Source: Bacteroidota bacterium
GTDB taxonomy: Bacteria > Bacteroidota > Bacteroidia > Chitinophagales > Chitinophagaceae
DNA length: 64,000 nucleotides
Assembly: GCA_023416995.1 (NCBI GenBank)
Contig: JAEZGI010000045.1
Span: 1-64,000, forward strand
Direction of reading: 5' to 3'
This document shows, one piece after another, positions 9,207 through 19,172 of the stretch (position 1 is its first letter; each line of letters opens with the position of its first letter). The notes beneath the pieces are model-generated. The model worked only from the letters and a program-made list of their open reading frames with translations. It did not search any database and was not told the origin of the DNA. The position numbers were made by a program, and so were the translations under genes.

Positions 9207-9212
9207 TCCTCT
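9207..9212 (-). promoter_or_regulatory. Shine-Dalgarno deciding the TTG start of TldD copy 2
   Basis: On the minus strand AGAGGA stands about 6-7 bases before the TTG at 9200. Good Shine-Dalgarno sequences are rare in this window, so it is useful evidence for the TTG over the ATG 39 bases upstream. Confidence 0.6.
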
Positions 9213-9383
9213 TAAATAGTTAGTGAATGGCGGCACCATCAGAACAAAACTTATGAGCGAAACTCAATGCAGGATTAATAAAAAATATGATTAAACCTCA
9301 ACCCTGAAACTCCGTAGTATAAGTATGTTGATCTGATGCTACCAATAAAAATACAGATTAGCAATCTATGAATTTTTTGTTAA

Positions 9384-11189
9384 CTAAGCACCCCGGCTGA
9401 AAAATTTTTCTTCAATCCACAGGTATGCACACGAAATAATAAATATGATAAAAAAATAGATTTTAGGTATTTCCTTTTTAACCTGCCTGGCTTCAACTTC
9501 AGTTAGCTTCACGTTATCAACAGTTGCCGCGGTTCTTACGCTGTTTTCTTCAATGGTTTGACGCGCCTGGATTCCGGTCCATTCGCTTTTTGAATAAACA
9601 TAAAAATGTTTTGTTATGTTATCGCGCGTCGTCACCTGTTGCCAGCCATTTGTATGCGGCCAGAACATGGCACGCCACTCAAATGGCGTTAACCATTGCT
9701 GCGTTGTTGTTTTCGGTTGTTGATTTACGTTAATGAGGAAGGGTATGGTATCAGACGTTTCAGCCTTTATTGTTACAGGTGCCCCTGTGTAGGGTATAGC
9801 CGGTGAAGACGAGTAAACCTCGTTTTCGGTTTTCCGTTTGGCAACTTCATTAATCAGTGAGGTCCAAAGCTTCCTGTACGCCATGGTATCGCCATGTAGA
9901 ACCCAACTGTATGTATTATTTAGTGTGGTATGTATCATGCGACCCATACCGTTAATTGCCGCCACCACATAAAGATTGCCCTCATTGTCGCCAAACATTG
10001 GTCTCACTAACGAAGTTCCGCTTACATAATTTGGTTTATCCATGTCAAGCACCGGCAGTACCAGTGAGGAGTCCGCCGCGACTAGTTTTACCTGCTGTCT
10101 ATGGTTTACCGTTGAACCCCTTAAACGTACACCGGCATTATAAATGCCCGGTGTTGTTATTATGCTGTCGGCTTTTACAATGACTCCTAGTCCTTGTTGC
10201 TCCACAGCATTCCGCAAAGCGCTTTTCTCTGTGGCACCTAGTGCTGCAAGCGCCGTGGCATCACCAATCACGAGATCAAAGTTGTTCAATAAACCCGTAT
10301 TCAACCTCCCGGGCATTGACCCTTCCATATTTAATAATTCAGTATGATATTTATCACGGCTGATAGTCGTGCGCAAGGCAATGCCGTAACCCCGGCTGAA
10401 TAACCAGTTTTTTAAAAACCTGTTTTCAAAATCAGGCGTGCCGGAAAGTACCAGGATCCGAATTGGCGCAGCATTTAATACTGTGAATGGAATCTTTTGT
10501 TCCTGTAACAACTCTTCCCCTGCTTTGACAGTTAAAGAATAAACTGCACGTCCAAGTTGTTTGGGCACAGTAGTTAATTCCAGGTTTTGGGTAGCACCTG
10601 GTTTTACAACGACAGAATCAAGATGCGTACTGAAACCCTGCAAAATGATTTTTACATTGTTCTGACTTTTATTGAAATACTTACCCTGTACGATCAGCGG
10701 TTCACCGCTATTCACTTCACTTTGCCAGGAGATACTGGTGAATCCTGTGGGCATAGATGGCGAGTGATAGTCCAGTGGAAATCCGCGGAGCGCTTCGAGC
10801 TCATGTGACGCAAGACCATTACCAAACACGTGAATTGTTTGCTTAGCACCATTCGTTAACGCTGCAACAGCAGGAACAAACTGTGTCTCTTTATCAGCCA
10901 GCGTTGCATCAAGTGTATACACCGGAAGATTTGTATGTGTTTTTGTGAAGTTCGCAACGCTGTCAGGATCCGCTCCGGGTGTGACTATGATGATTCCCGC
11001 ACCTTCTTCGTTGTTAACAATTGAGTTGTAGGTAACACCAACGCCAAGGCAGGCAAGAGAAGCGATTGCAATGACAGAGGCAAGGATTCTCGTTAACAGG
11101 TGTGCCCGGTTTGATCGTTTGATGGCTGCCCATACGAGGTAAGCGGCGAGCGCCACCGAACTGCCTATGATGATCAATGTCCACATCAT
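9384..11189 (-). CDS. Large membrane-anchored hypothetical protein of the MoxR/Bat-like operon
   Basis: A 601-aa protein with two N-terminal transmembrane helices (about residues 3-22 and 35-53), a large extracytoplasmic region and one C-terminal helix (KIYFFIIFIISCAYLWI). The central part (RILVLSGTPDFENRFLKNW and following) looks like the class I glutamine-amidotransferase-like fold often present in BatA-type and aerotolerance-operon proteins, but I see no catalytic Cys in place. It is the last gene of a five-gene operon led by MoxR and overlaps its upstream neighbour by four bases (ATGA). By context it is part of an envelope stress or chaperone-like assembly; the actual role is unknown. Confidence 0.65.
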   Translation of the reverse strand: MMWTLIIIGSSVALAAYLVWAAIKRSNRAHLLTRILASVIAIASLACLGVGVTYNSIVNNEEGAGIIIVTPGADPDSVANFTKTHTNLPVYTLDATLADKETQFVPAVAALTNGAKQTIHVFGNGLASHELEALRGFPLDYHSPSMPTGFTSISWQSEVNSGEPLIVQGKYFNKSQNNVKIILQGFSTHLDSVVVKPGATQNLELTTVPKQLGRAVYSLTVKAGEELLQEQKIPFTVLNAAPIRILVLSGTPDFENRFLKNWLFSRGYGIALRTTISRDKYHTELLNMEGSMPGRLNTGLLNNFDLVIGDATALAALGATEKSALRNAVEQQGLGVIVKADSIITTPGIYNAGVRLRGSTVNHRQQVKLVAADSSLVLPVLDMDKPNYVSGTSLVRPMFGDNEGNLYVVAAINGMGRMIHTTLNNTYSWVLHGDTMAYRKLWTSLINEVAKRKTENEVYSSSPAIPYTGAPVTIKAETSDTIPFLINVNQQPKTTTQQWLTPFEWRAMFWPHTNGWQQVTTRDNITKHFYVYSKSEWTGIQARQTIEENSVRTAATVDNVKLTEVEARQVKKEIPKIYFFIIFIISCAYLWIEEKFFSRGA

Positions 11190-13351
11190 AACTTTGATGC
11201 AGATTTAAGATGTAAGAAATACTCCTTCGACAGATTGTTATCCGGTCTTTGCTGTGCAGCAGCTGGAACGGGTTCAACGGATCTTATGAGTTTGTTCAGG
11301 GCGTTCCCGACTATTGAAATATCTTTCTCAGTAACCTCGTTCCGTAACAATTTTTTTATAGCTTCAAAAGCAGACAGGTATGATGATGGTTCTTTCGCGG
11401 CACTGAGACTTAATTCACCGGCAGCTTCCTGCAGCAGCCCGGTTTCGGCCGGAGTCAATGCTACAGCTGTTGCTCCTTTCATTTTTGAAAGTATAGATAA
11501 CGACCTGCGCAAACCTGGTACACTTCCGGCGTTTGGTTTATAGGTTTCCCGACGGGATGGTTCAATGATTTTGTCGAGTTCACCTGTCAGTCTTTTTTCT
11601 GATGGCTTTAGCGGCGGCAATTTGGTAGATGTTTTTGGCACATACTCTCTTGATTTTTGCTGCAGTTCTTTTAACAGTCTCAAAGCCTTGTATTCATAGG
11701 GAAGCGCATCTTTTGCTTTGTAAGTCCGCAGTCTCAACTCTGCCTCCCACATTTCTGCAAGCGTGGCTTTTAATGCAGCCTTGGTTTGAGGATCAAAAAA
11801 TGTGGCGTCTTCTGCTATATCGTGTTTGTGCGCATACTGATCAATGATCTTATCCGGATTATTAAAATCTTCAATAGCAATCTCAGCATGTCCCTCTTCA
11901 TGCTCATGTCCCTCATGCTCTTCGTGAGCATTTTCGCCATCGCCTATATTTGTTTCATTTTCTTCACCAAGGAACTTGCCGTAACGCAATCGTAATAACT
12001 TCTGGTCAATGCCAAGGTCATTACATTTATTGTTGAAGGCTTCGAGCGACATCGTATCGCGGCCCTTTAGCAACTGCTCTGTTTCTATAATGATTTGCCG
12101 CTGACTTCTGAAAAACTCCGGTTTAAGATCCACACCGGTCATCATGCCATCCATACTGAGCAGTGTTGCCGTATCTTCCATTTTTACCGTATAGATATCT
12201 GACCTCGCTTCCTGTTTGAAATTATCGACGGCACTTATATAGAAATACAACTCATCACCTGGCTGCATTTTAAGCGATGCTAATGTGATCAGTTTTGACA
12301 ATTGGTATTGTCTGCGCCCCCCGTTAAAATTTGAAAACATAAGTTTTTGCTCCCTGAACTTTACGGCTTCACCGTTGCCGGTGGCGATAGTTGCGAAAAT
12401 GACTGTCTGATCAACGGCATAGTCATCGCTGATATTTAATGCAAGGTTCACCCGTTCAGGTTGACCATATTCAATGATGGTAGCCGGTCGTGGCGTCTGT
12501 ACAGTTATCACAGGGGGTTTGTCAGCTATACTTTCAAGCTGGTAGAATTCAGAAACCTGGTCATCGACCTTAACCTGGTAGTATCCGTTGTTGCGTAAAG
12601 TTTTTTCTGTTGTCCAAAGGCCCTCAGCGTTTTTTATAAGCTGTTGGCTGGTGCTGTCATTAAACAGCAGCTTCACGGCTGACGGCTCGCCGGTAATACG
12701 CAGGTTCCACGCGATGCGTGCGCCCTGTTCCGCGCGGATATTAAACCGTTGCTGATCACGCGTAGCAGCACCGGTATATTCGGGTGGCTGGATATGTACA
12801 TGCACCCCTGAAATTGCCGGAAGGATTTTCTCAGGACGTTCAACCCCCGCCTGTTTCGCTTGTTCGAAACCGTTAGATGTAATCTTACCCGCAATCACTG
12901 GAAGCAGCAGGTACAAAACATAAGAAATGGCAATACTGATAAACAGTGCAATCACAGATCTTTTGATTTGTTTGTCTGCCGGCCGGGGAACGGCAACATT
13001 CAGTAACCGGTCGTTGATTTTTTTAACCTGTAATCTTTCAAGAACCCCCAGTTCATTTGCCGGTTTAAGCAAAAGACCGGTGCTTTCTTCAAGTTCAGGG
13101 CTGGCCCGGTTTAAAGTTCTTGCCACATCAACGGTACCAACGCGCCAGCGCTGGTAGATGGATGCAATCATAAAAAACAGCACGAGCGCTATTGGGGCCA
13201 ACCACCAAAGACCAATGTTGGCAACGAAATGTAGTATCAATACAAGCGGTAAGGCGGCGGCCATACTCAGCAGTGCAATGGCAAGCAGATATTGACGCCG
13301 CCAGCGTTTCTGAAGTTCTGTGATCACCAGATTGGTACCGACGCCGCTCAT
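11186..13351 (-). CDS. DUF4175-like membrane/coiled-coil protein of the MoxR operon
   Basis: A 721-aa protein. I choose the ATG at 13349-13351, which overlaps the upstream stop (ATGA) and gives MSGVGTNLVITELQKRWRRQ. Two helices near residues 24-65 and one near 105-125 anchor it; the middle has Ig-like segments (ISGVHVHIQPPEYTG, YYQVKVDDQVSEFY), followed by a long charged, helical C-terminal half that is probably coiled coil. Around residues 470-495 there is a striking His/Glu-rich stretch (HEEHEGHEHEEGH) that could bind metal. The architecture resembles DUF4175 proteins found beside MoxR/DUF58 genes. No enzymatic motif was seen. Confidence 0.65.
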   Translation of the reverse strand: MSGVGTNLVITELQKRWRRQYLLAIALLSMAAALPLVLILHFVANIGLWWLAPIALVLFFMIASIYQRWRVGTVDVARTLNRASPELEESTGLLLKPANELGVLERLQVKKINDRLLNVAVPRPADKQIKRSVIALFISIAISYVLYLLLPVIAGKITSNGFEQAKQAGVERPEKILPAISGVHVHIQPPEYTGAATRDQQRFNIRAEQGARIAWNLRITGEPSAVKLLFNDSTSQQLIKNAEGLWTTEKTLRNNGYYQVKVDDQVSEFYQLESIADKPPVITVQTPRPATIIEYGQPERVNLALNISDDYAVDQTVIFATIATGNGEAVKFREQKLMFSNFNGGRRQYQLSKLITLASLKMQPGDELYFYISAVDNFKQEARSDIYTVKMEDTATLLSMDGMMTGVDLKPEFFRSQRQIIIETEQLLKGRDTMSLEAFNNKCNDLGIDQKLLRLRYGKFLGEENETNIGDGENAHEEHEGHEHEEGHAEIAIEDFNNPDKIIDQYAHKHDIAEDATFFDPQTKAALKATLAEMWEAELRLRTYKAKDALPYEYKALRLLKELQQKSREYVPKTSTKLPPLKPSEKRLTGELDKIIEPSRRETYKPNAGSVPGLRRSLSILSKMKGATAVALTPAETGLLQEAAGELSLSAAKEPSSYLSAFEAIKKLLRNEVTEKDISIVGNALNKLIRSVEPVPAAAQQRPDNNLSKEYFLHLKSASKL

Positions 13352-14760
13352 ATCCTGCCCGGTTTTTTCTTTATTGAAATTATTCTTTCTGCAGTAAACA
13401 GCACGAATGCCAGCAGCCATAACCAGTGCTGAAGATCAACAACATTGAATACAGCCGTATTTTTTTTGATCGTGCTTTTTGCTTTTGAGGGCATGGCATC
13501 TGCCAGCGCAAAAGTACGCCCATCAGGCACTGCAGGGTTGTTCAGTATAAGTTGTAACAGCTTTTTAGGGAATTGCGGATTCCATGGCAGATCCGACCAC
13601 GTGGGATCAAAACGGCTGTAAAAACGATAGGTGCTGTCAATTCTGTCGAAGGAAAGTACCGGGTTCCCAAAACCGTCCTGCCAGGTCGCCGTATTGTGCG
13701 CCGTCAATGTATCTACAATAACTTTAAAAGTTTTAATGGTGTTGCCGGCGATGCCACCGTCCGCCTCCCGCAGCCAGGAACGTATACGTTTTGGTGTTCC
13801 GGGTACATATATAAACTTGTAACGTGCTTCAGTTGCAATAAGCGGCCGATCGCTCAACCAGAACAACCAGTCTGTACCAGCAAGGTTCCCGGGATCATTC
13901 CGGCGAACATTTATATCCATTTTAAAATTGCCAAAACGGGCAATCGCATGTAATGCAGATTGCAGGAAGTGCGCATCCTGCTGGTATTTATCATCGCTGA
14001 CAACCAAGATCCTGGTAGTTGAAGTGTCGGCTTCGTTTGATTCGCCGACAGTTTTGCGTTGAACATAGGCACCTTCTGCAACTGTCTTCATAAACGCAGC
14101 CTCGTATGATCCATTTGCCAGTTGGCGTTTGTTGAAAAGTGTTTCAGTATCATCAGCAGTTTCCATCAGCTTCCAGTGAAGATCGATCGAAACGGTTGGT
14201 CTTGGCATCGCATGCCGATCCAGATCCTGGTTATTTGGGCTTGCGAGCCTTGACAAGCTGTTGTCAGTAAAAAGGTAAACAGGGTATTGAGCCGGCAAAA
14301 CATGATCTGCACGGCTTATAAGCGACCAGTGAGGTTCGGGCCGCACTTTTTTTTGCATGGTATCACCAACTGCTATCGCAGGGAACCCGGCAGTGAAAGC
14401 ATGCAGTTCGAAGCCTGCCTGCATCAGCGAATCAATAGAAACCTGGTGCCTGCTATAAACCGTCTGCAACAGTTCCGGCTCAATCAATATCCAACCGGTA
14501 CTGACTTGTTTATTGTTTTGTTGCCAGGCTGCACCTGCCAGAATGAAGGATAAAACAATGATCAATAAACATCTCAATAACAGCAGCAGCCAGTCCGATA
14601 CCTTCAGACTTGTTGAAGCTTTTTGTGTTACTTCCGTCATCAGTAAAGTGCTGCCAACACGCAGCACCCGGCCCTTCCTGATGTTCCAAAGATGGATAAT
14701 CACCGGTATCAGCACCGCACTGCCAGCCAACAACCATATGGGGTTTACGAACTGTAACAA
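13348..14760 (-). CDS. BatA/aerotolerance-regulator N-terminal domain membrane protein
   Basis: A 470-aa protein that begins MLQFVNPIWLLAGSAVLIPV and continues IIHLWNIRKGRVLRVGSTLL, the typical N-terminal double-helix segment of BatA-type proteins (aerotolerance regulator N-terminal domain). A second helix (WLLLLLRCLLIIVLSFILAG) follows, then an extracytoplasmic domain without a recognisable MIDAS-type VWA motif, and a C-terminal helix (LQHWLWLLAFVLFTAERII). It stands between the DUF58 gene (one-base gap) and the DUF4175-like gene (ATGA overlap). Likely part of a MoxR-associated membrane complex. Confidence 0.75.
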   Translation of the reverse strand: MLQFVNPIWLLAGSAVLIPVIIHLWNIRKGRVLRVGSTLLMTEVTQKASTSLKVSDWLLLLLRCLLIIVLSFILAGAAWQQNNKQVSTGWILIEPELLQTVYSRHQVSIDSLMQAGFELHAFTAGFPAIAVGDTMQKKVRPEPHWSLISRADHVLPAQYPVYLFTDNSLSRLASPNNQDLDRHAMPRPTVSIDLHWKLMETADDTETLFNKRQLANGSYEAAFMKTVAEGAYVQRKTVGESNEADTSTTRILVVSDDKYQQDAHFLQSALHAIARFGNFKMDINVRRNDPGNLAGTDWLFWLSDRPLIATEARYKFIYVPGTPKRIRSWLREADGGIAGNTIKTFKVIVDTLTAHNTATWQDGFGNPVLSFDRIDSTYRFYSRFDPTWSDLPWNPQFPKKLLQLILNNPAVPDGRTFALADAMPSKAKSTIKKNTAVFNVVDLQHWLWLLAFVLFTAERIISIKKKPGRI

Positions 14761-14761
14761 C

Positions 14762-15649
14762 TTAAGCCTTTAGTTTATTACGCTGATTAATAAAATCCCG
14801 CAACGCTGCATCAACCGGTTCATCCATTACCGTGAGGCGGTAAAAGATATTGTTATCAAGCGCAAATATCTTTTTTGATTCAAGGAAATTTTGAAGACGT
14901 TCCTGGTAAGCGTTGGCATCTGCCTGCGGATTGATAGCTACCACCTTACCAGTTTCGAGATCTTCCAGTTCCTGGTAACCTTTAAAGTCAAAGTTTAGTT
15001 CGTTTCTCCCGATAACATGAAACGACATTACTTCATGTCTGAGCGAAACAAGTGAACGCAGCAGGTTGCTGATCTCTTCATGCTCTTCGTAAAAGTCGGT
15101 CACAAAAATCAGCAACTCACGTTGATGGGCACCCGCAAATATGTCTTTGTAGCCAATTGGTTCAGTAAAGCTTCCCGCAGGTTCAATGGTTTCCAACTGG
15201 TAGAAAAACCGCGAAAGATGCTGATGATCTTTCCTGCAGGGCATCGAAAAAAGATCGCCATCCCGAAAAACATAAAGACCGATAGAGTCGCCCTGTTTAT
15301 GCGCGAGCCATGCAAGGCAAGCCGCGAGGTAGCGGGCATAAACGATTTTAGCAAACGACCCGTCAGTATGTTTCATCGATGCACTTGCATCAATAACAAA
15401 ACGCACGGATACACTGGTTTCGATCTCAGATTCTCTTATATAATACCTGTCCGATCGCGCAAACATTTTCCAGTCAAGTGAACGGAGATCATCGCCTGGC
15501 TGGTAGCTGCGGTACTGGCTGAATTCCATGCCAGTACCCTTAACATTACTTTTATGGATACCGGCCATGAATCCATCAACGGTGGTTTTGGCCGCCAATG
15601 ACAAATCTTTAATAGCTAATAATACCGCGGGATCGAGTAACGTAGACAT
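14762..15649 (-). CDS. DUF58 domain protein (MoxR partner)
   Basis: A 295-aa protein. The signature FSQYRSYQPGDDLRSLDWK at about residues 43-61 followed by ARSDRYYIRESE identifies the DUF58 domain. Downstream is a VWA-like fold with VIDASASMKHTDGS, a DxSxS metal-binding motif in which Ser-Ala-Ser is kept. DUF58 proteins are almost always encoded next to MoxR AAA+ ATPases and are thought to be their adaptors or clients. It lies 30 bases after the MoxR gene and one base before the BatA-like gene, so the operon order is MoxR, DUF58, BatA-like. Confidence 0.88.
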   Translation of the reverse strand: MSTLLDPAVLLAIKDLSLAAKTTVDGFMAGIHKSNVKGTGMEFSQYRSYQPGDDLRSLDWKMFARSDRYYIRESEIETSVSVRFVIDASASMKHTDGSFAKIVYARYLAACLAWLAHKQGDSIGLYVFRDGDLFSMPCRKDHQHLSRFFYQLETIEPAGSFTEPIGYKDIFAGAHQRELLIFVTDFYEEHEEISNLLRSLVSLRHEVMSFHVIGRNELNFDFKGYQELEDLETGKVVAINPQADANAYQERLQNFLESKKIFALDNNIFYRLTVMDEPVDAALRDFINQRNKLKA

Positions 15650-15679
15650 ATTACTGATTGAAGTGGATGCTTGCCTGGT

Positions 15680-16651
15680 TTATGCCAGCAGTTTGGCAGT
15701 TACCTGGTCAGGGGTGATGTTTTCAGCATCTGCTTTAAAATTCATAAGGATACGATGTCTTAAAACAGGATATGCCATTGCGCGAATGTCATCCTTCATT
15801 ACTGCATAACGACCTTTTAGTAATGCGCGGGCTTTGGCTGTAAGTATCAGGGCCTGCCCGGCACGCGGACCGGCACCCCATCTTACCCATTCTTTCACGA
15901 ACGGCACCTCGCTGGTAACGGGGCGGGTTGAACGAATAATATTGCTTACATAACTGATAAGATCATCATTAATACTTACTTCGCGCACCAGTCCCTGCAG
16001 TTGTTTTATTTCCTCGCCATTTACCACCGGGTTAACAACCGGTTTGCGACTGCCTGTTGTGTTGGAAAGGATAGCAATCTCTTCTAACGCCGTTGGATAA
16101 CCGATCTGTATATAAAGAAGGAACCGATCCAGTTGTGCTTCGGGCAACGGATATGTGCCTGCCTGTTCGATCGGGTTTTGTGTTGCAAGAATAAAAAATG
16201 GCCTGTCAAGCGGATAGGTTTTACCACCATAGGTTACCTCGAACTCTTGCATGGCTTCAAGCAGTGCAGACTGGGTTTTAGGTGGGGTACGATTGATCTC
16301 GTCTGCCAGCACAATGTTTGCAAACAATGGCCCCTGGTTAAACTTAAAAAATCGTTTTCCTGTAGTATGATCTTCTTCGAGTATCTCTGTGCCGAGAATA
16401 TCGGTGGGCATCAGGTCAGGCGTGAATTGGATGCGCCTGAACGAAAGGTGCATCGCCTGTGAAAGAGTTCGCACCATCAGGGTTTTTGCTAAGCCAGGAA
16501 CACCTTCCAGCAAACAATGCCCGCCGGCAAGTAAAGCAACTATCACTTCCTCCAGGATCTGATCCTGGCCCACAATCACTTTCTGAATTTCGGTTTTTAA
16601 CAGGCCCAGTTTCCCGATCAACCCGTCGACTGATTTTTCTGTGACTTCCAA
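15680..16651 (-). CDS. MoxR-family AAA+ ATPase
   Basis: A 323-aa AAA+ ATPase of the MoxR group. Walker A is GVPGLAKT at about residues 44-51, Walker B with sensor region is IVLADEINRTPPKTQ, and the sensor-1 Asn lies in FILATQNPIEQ. These proteins act as chaperones that remodel or insert cofactors into partner complexes, usually ones with VWA domains. The start is TTG at 16651; an in-frame stop lies two codons upstream and no ATG is available nearby. It is the first gene of the five-gene leftward operon ending at 9384. A possible promoter lies in the 245-base region shared with the divergent DUF4159 gene. Confidence 0.93.
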   Translation of the reverse strand: MEVTEKSVDGLIGKLGLLKTEIQKVIVGQDQILEEVIVALLAGGHCLLEGVPGLAKTLMVRTLSQAMHLSFRRIQFTPDLMPTDILGTEILEEDHTTGKRFFKFNQGPLFANIVLADEINRTPPKTQSALLEAMQEFEVTYGGKTYPLDRPFFILATQNPIEQAGTYPLPEAQLDRFLLYIQIGYPTALEEIAILSNTTGSRKPVVNPVVNGEEIKQLQGLVREVSINDDLISYVSNIIRSTRPVTSEVPFVKEWVRWGAGPRAGQALILTAKARALLKGRYAVMKDDIRAMAYPVLRHRILMNFKADAENITPDQVTAKLLA

Positions 16652-16896
16652 GTTCTATCGTATTAATGAAAATTTAATTAAGTCTGATCTGCGTTTCCCA
16701 AATGGCGATGTTATATAGACGTCAGTCTGATCAGTTACATGCGGCAGTCGTTGAACTAATATTGAAAAAAGAAAATTAGCTAAAAAACAGAATGTAAAAA
16801 AACAGAAATCCTTAAACAACTTGTTTCAAGAACTGGTATATTGACGTTTTAAGTAGCGAAACTGCATATAGATTATTTTTATCATAAAACGAGTTA

Positions 16897-17517
16897 ATGG
16901 CTCAGGCTAGATTTACATTTGCGCGTATTCAATACCGGTCGGGCGACTGGAACACAGATCAGCGGATGCCCTCGAACATTCTGAATTCGTTGATTGAATA
17001 CACCACTATCCCTGTGAACACTGAAGAAAAGGTGGTGGAGTTAAGCAGCGATGAATTATTTCTGTACCCGTTCTGTTATCTGAGTGGTCACAAACTCGTA
17101 CAATTTGATACCAAAGAAGCGGCTAATTTTCGTAAGTATGTGCAAAACGGCGGGTTTGTTTTCGTGGATGATTGCAATCATGATATCGATGGGCTTTTTG
17201 CCAAATCTTTTGAAGCGCAAATGAGCAGTCTGTTCGGGACGGGAGCACTTAAGAAAATACCAAACAATCATGAGATCTATAGTTCCTTTTTTAAGTTTGA
17301 AAAAGGACCGCCCAACACTTCTTTCGAATTAAACGGCTGGGGCGATGATCTTATACATGATTATCTCAAAGCTATAGAAGTAAACGGTCGTATCGGGGTT
17401 TTATACAGCAATAAAGATTATGGTTGTGAATGGGATTATGATTTCCGGAACAAACGATTTCTTGCAGAAGATAACACGAAATTTGGAGTGAATATTATCG
17501 TATATGCCATGCTGTAA
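16897..17517 (+). CDS. DUF4159 domain protein
   Basis: A 206-aa protein matching DUF4159: it opens with FARIQYRSGDWNTDQRMPSN, has the segment LFLYPFCYLSGH and the glutamine-amidotransferase-like core FRKYVQNGGFVFVDDCNHD, and ends with FGVNIIVYAML. No catalytic Cys of a true amidotransferase is apparent. Genes of this family often sit with MoxR, DUF58 and BatA-like genes, and here it is divergent from exactly such an operon, so a role in the same complex is likely. It has no signal peptide. The 245-base gap between 16652 and 16896 must hold both promoters; I see no repeats in it. Confidence 0.8.
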   Translation: MAQARFTFARIQYRSGDWNTDQRMPSNILNSLIEYTTIPVNTEEKVVELSSDELFLYPFCYLSGHKLVQFDTKEAANFRKYVQNGGFVFVDDCNHDIDGLFAKSFEAQMSSLFGTGALKKIPNNHEIYSSFFKFEKGPPNTSFELNGWGDDLIHDYLKAIEVNGRIGVLYSNKDYGCEWDYDFRNKRFLAEDNTKFGVNIIVYAML

Positions 17518-17645
17518 GTGACGGTTGGTGGTTGGGTTGACCTGCTTCGTGAAGATTTCGGCACGCTTCAGCCGAATATCGTTTACATCGTTGTAAAACT
17601 TCACATTCTTTGTTGCGGACATCCTAACCCAAATCTTGATACCGT

Positions 17646-19172
17646 ATGAAAACCAGCTTCCTTTCTGTGCTGCTGCTCGTGCAGCAAGCATTGTTCTCAC
17701 AAACGCTATTCCGGGATATTGCTTTCAACGCCAATGAGCCTACCGCAAATACAAGCGTTCGCAATATCGCCGTGTATCCGGATCAGAAAATCCTGATCTG
17801 CGGCGACTTCTCCAATTACAACGGCGTACTTAAACAATCTTTGATCCGGTTGCTCAGCGACGGGCAACCTGATTTGTCATTTACCCCGCCGGTGATGAAT
17901 GGTCTTGTACATTCAATAGCTATCCAACCCTGGGATCAGAAGGTGGTTATCGGAGGTTCGTTTACATTGGCAAATGGCACAGCGGCAAACGGTGTAGCCA
18001 GGTTCAATCATGATGGTTCGCGCGACGCGACTTTTAATATAGGTTCCGGTATTGGCTCAGGCTATTCAGGAGAACTATCTGTAAGAAGTGTGGTGATAGT
18101 CGATGATGCTGACCCGTCCAGGCGCAGAATCTATGCCGGGGGACAGTTCCAGGTTTTTAATGGTGCATCCATTGGTACCCGGGGCGGGCTTGTACGATTA
18201 TTTGAAAATGGCGCCCGGGATGCTGCATATGATCCAATGGTAACTAACGGGCCTGTATATGCGATGCGCGCCGATGCTGACGGGAAGCTCGTGATAGGGG
18301 GTGAATTCTGGAACGTTGGTGGTGCTACCCAGGTTCGTGTCGCAAGGATCAATGCCGATGGTACCCGGGATGCAGGTTTCAATACAAACCCATTTGGCCC
18401 TTACAGTTCGGTTACATCAGTGGCTATCGATAGCGCGGGCCGGGTATTACTGGGCGGGTGGTTCACACAATATAATGGCCTGGATTATAAACATATGGTG
18501 AGACTGCTTCCCGATGGTAAGGTTGATACAAGCTTGCATATGGGATCAGGGTTTCAAGGTGGCCTGAGCACTTACACCAACGGTACAGAAGCAAGATCAT
18601 TTGCGTTCCTGAAAGATGGTACCATAGTAGTTGGGGGAAATTTCACGAGCTACAATGGTATCGCTTGTAATAACATCATTTGCATCCAACCCGACGGTTC
18701 AGTATCAGATTGGAGCATTGGTGACGGATTTGATAACAATATTATGACCCTGCAAATCCAGGAGCCCATGCCTGGGGAAGAACGTGTTCTTGCCGGAGGT
18801 TTTTTTAACAGTTACCAGTCTTATACCCAGGGAACAGTGATGCGACTCATACCAATGCTTAGTGTGCTGAATCAACAACAGCAAACGAGGGCGAACGTAA
18901 TGCCTGCACGACAGTCAGCAAGCTCGGTCACACGGGTGTATCCAAACCCGGTGCGTAATCAATTGTTCATTGAGACTTATATGCCTTATGCTTCAAAATG
19001 GACCGCTGTTGCATACGGCATCGGCGGACAGGTATTAAAACAATGGAACCTGTTTTTACAACGCGGCGGCAACAAAGTCCCTCTCGATGTTTCAATGATC
19101 CGTCAACAATATTTTGTATTGTCGTTCTCAAATGGTTTGCAGCAGTTTCGTTATGTGATCTCCAGACAATAA
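17646..19172 (+). CDS. Delta-60 repeat protein with T9SS C-terminal sorting domain
   Basis: A 508-aa secreted protein. It starts with a signal peptide (MKTSFLSVLLLVQQALFSQ). The body from about residue 30 to 400 is a series of delta-60 repeats, recognisable by recurring GGxFxxxNG and RLxxDGxxD motifs (for example VLLGGWFTQYNG, VARINADGTRDAGFN), which fold as a beta-propeller-like array. The C-terminus YPNPVRNQLFIETY is a type A type IX secretion sorting domain. It should be transported through the outer membrane and attached to, or released from, the surface. The role is unknown, possibly binding to polymers. It is monocistronic between unrelated genes. Confidence 0.85.
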   Translation: MKTSFLSVLLLVQQALFSQTLFRDIAFNANEPTANTSVRNIAVYPDQKILICGDFSNYNGVLKQSLIRLLSDGQPDLSFTPPVMNGLVHSIAIQPWDQKVVIGGSFTLANGTAANGVARFNHDGSRDATFNIGSGIGSGYSGELSVRSVVIVDDADPSRRRIYAGGQFQVFNGASIGTRGGLVRLFENGARDAAYDPMVTNGPVYAMRADADGKLVIGGEFWNVGGATQVRVARINADGTRDAGFNTNPFGPYSSVTSVAIDSAGRVLLGGWFTQYNGLDYKHMVRLLPDGKVDTSLHMGSGFQGGLSTYTNGTEARSFAFLKDGTIVVGGNFTSYNGIACNNIICIQPDGSVSDWSIGDGFDNNIMTLQIQEPMPGEERVLAGGFFNSYQSYTQGTVMRLIPMLSVLNQQQQTRANVMPARQSASSVTRVYPNPVRNQLFIETYMPYASKWTAVAYGIGGQVLKQWNLFLQRGGNKVPLDVSMIRQQYFVLSFSNGLQQFRYVISRQ

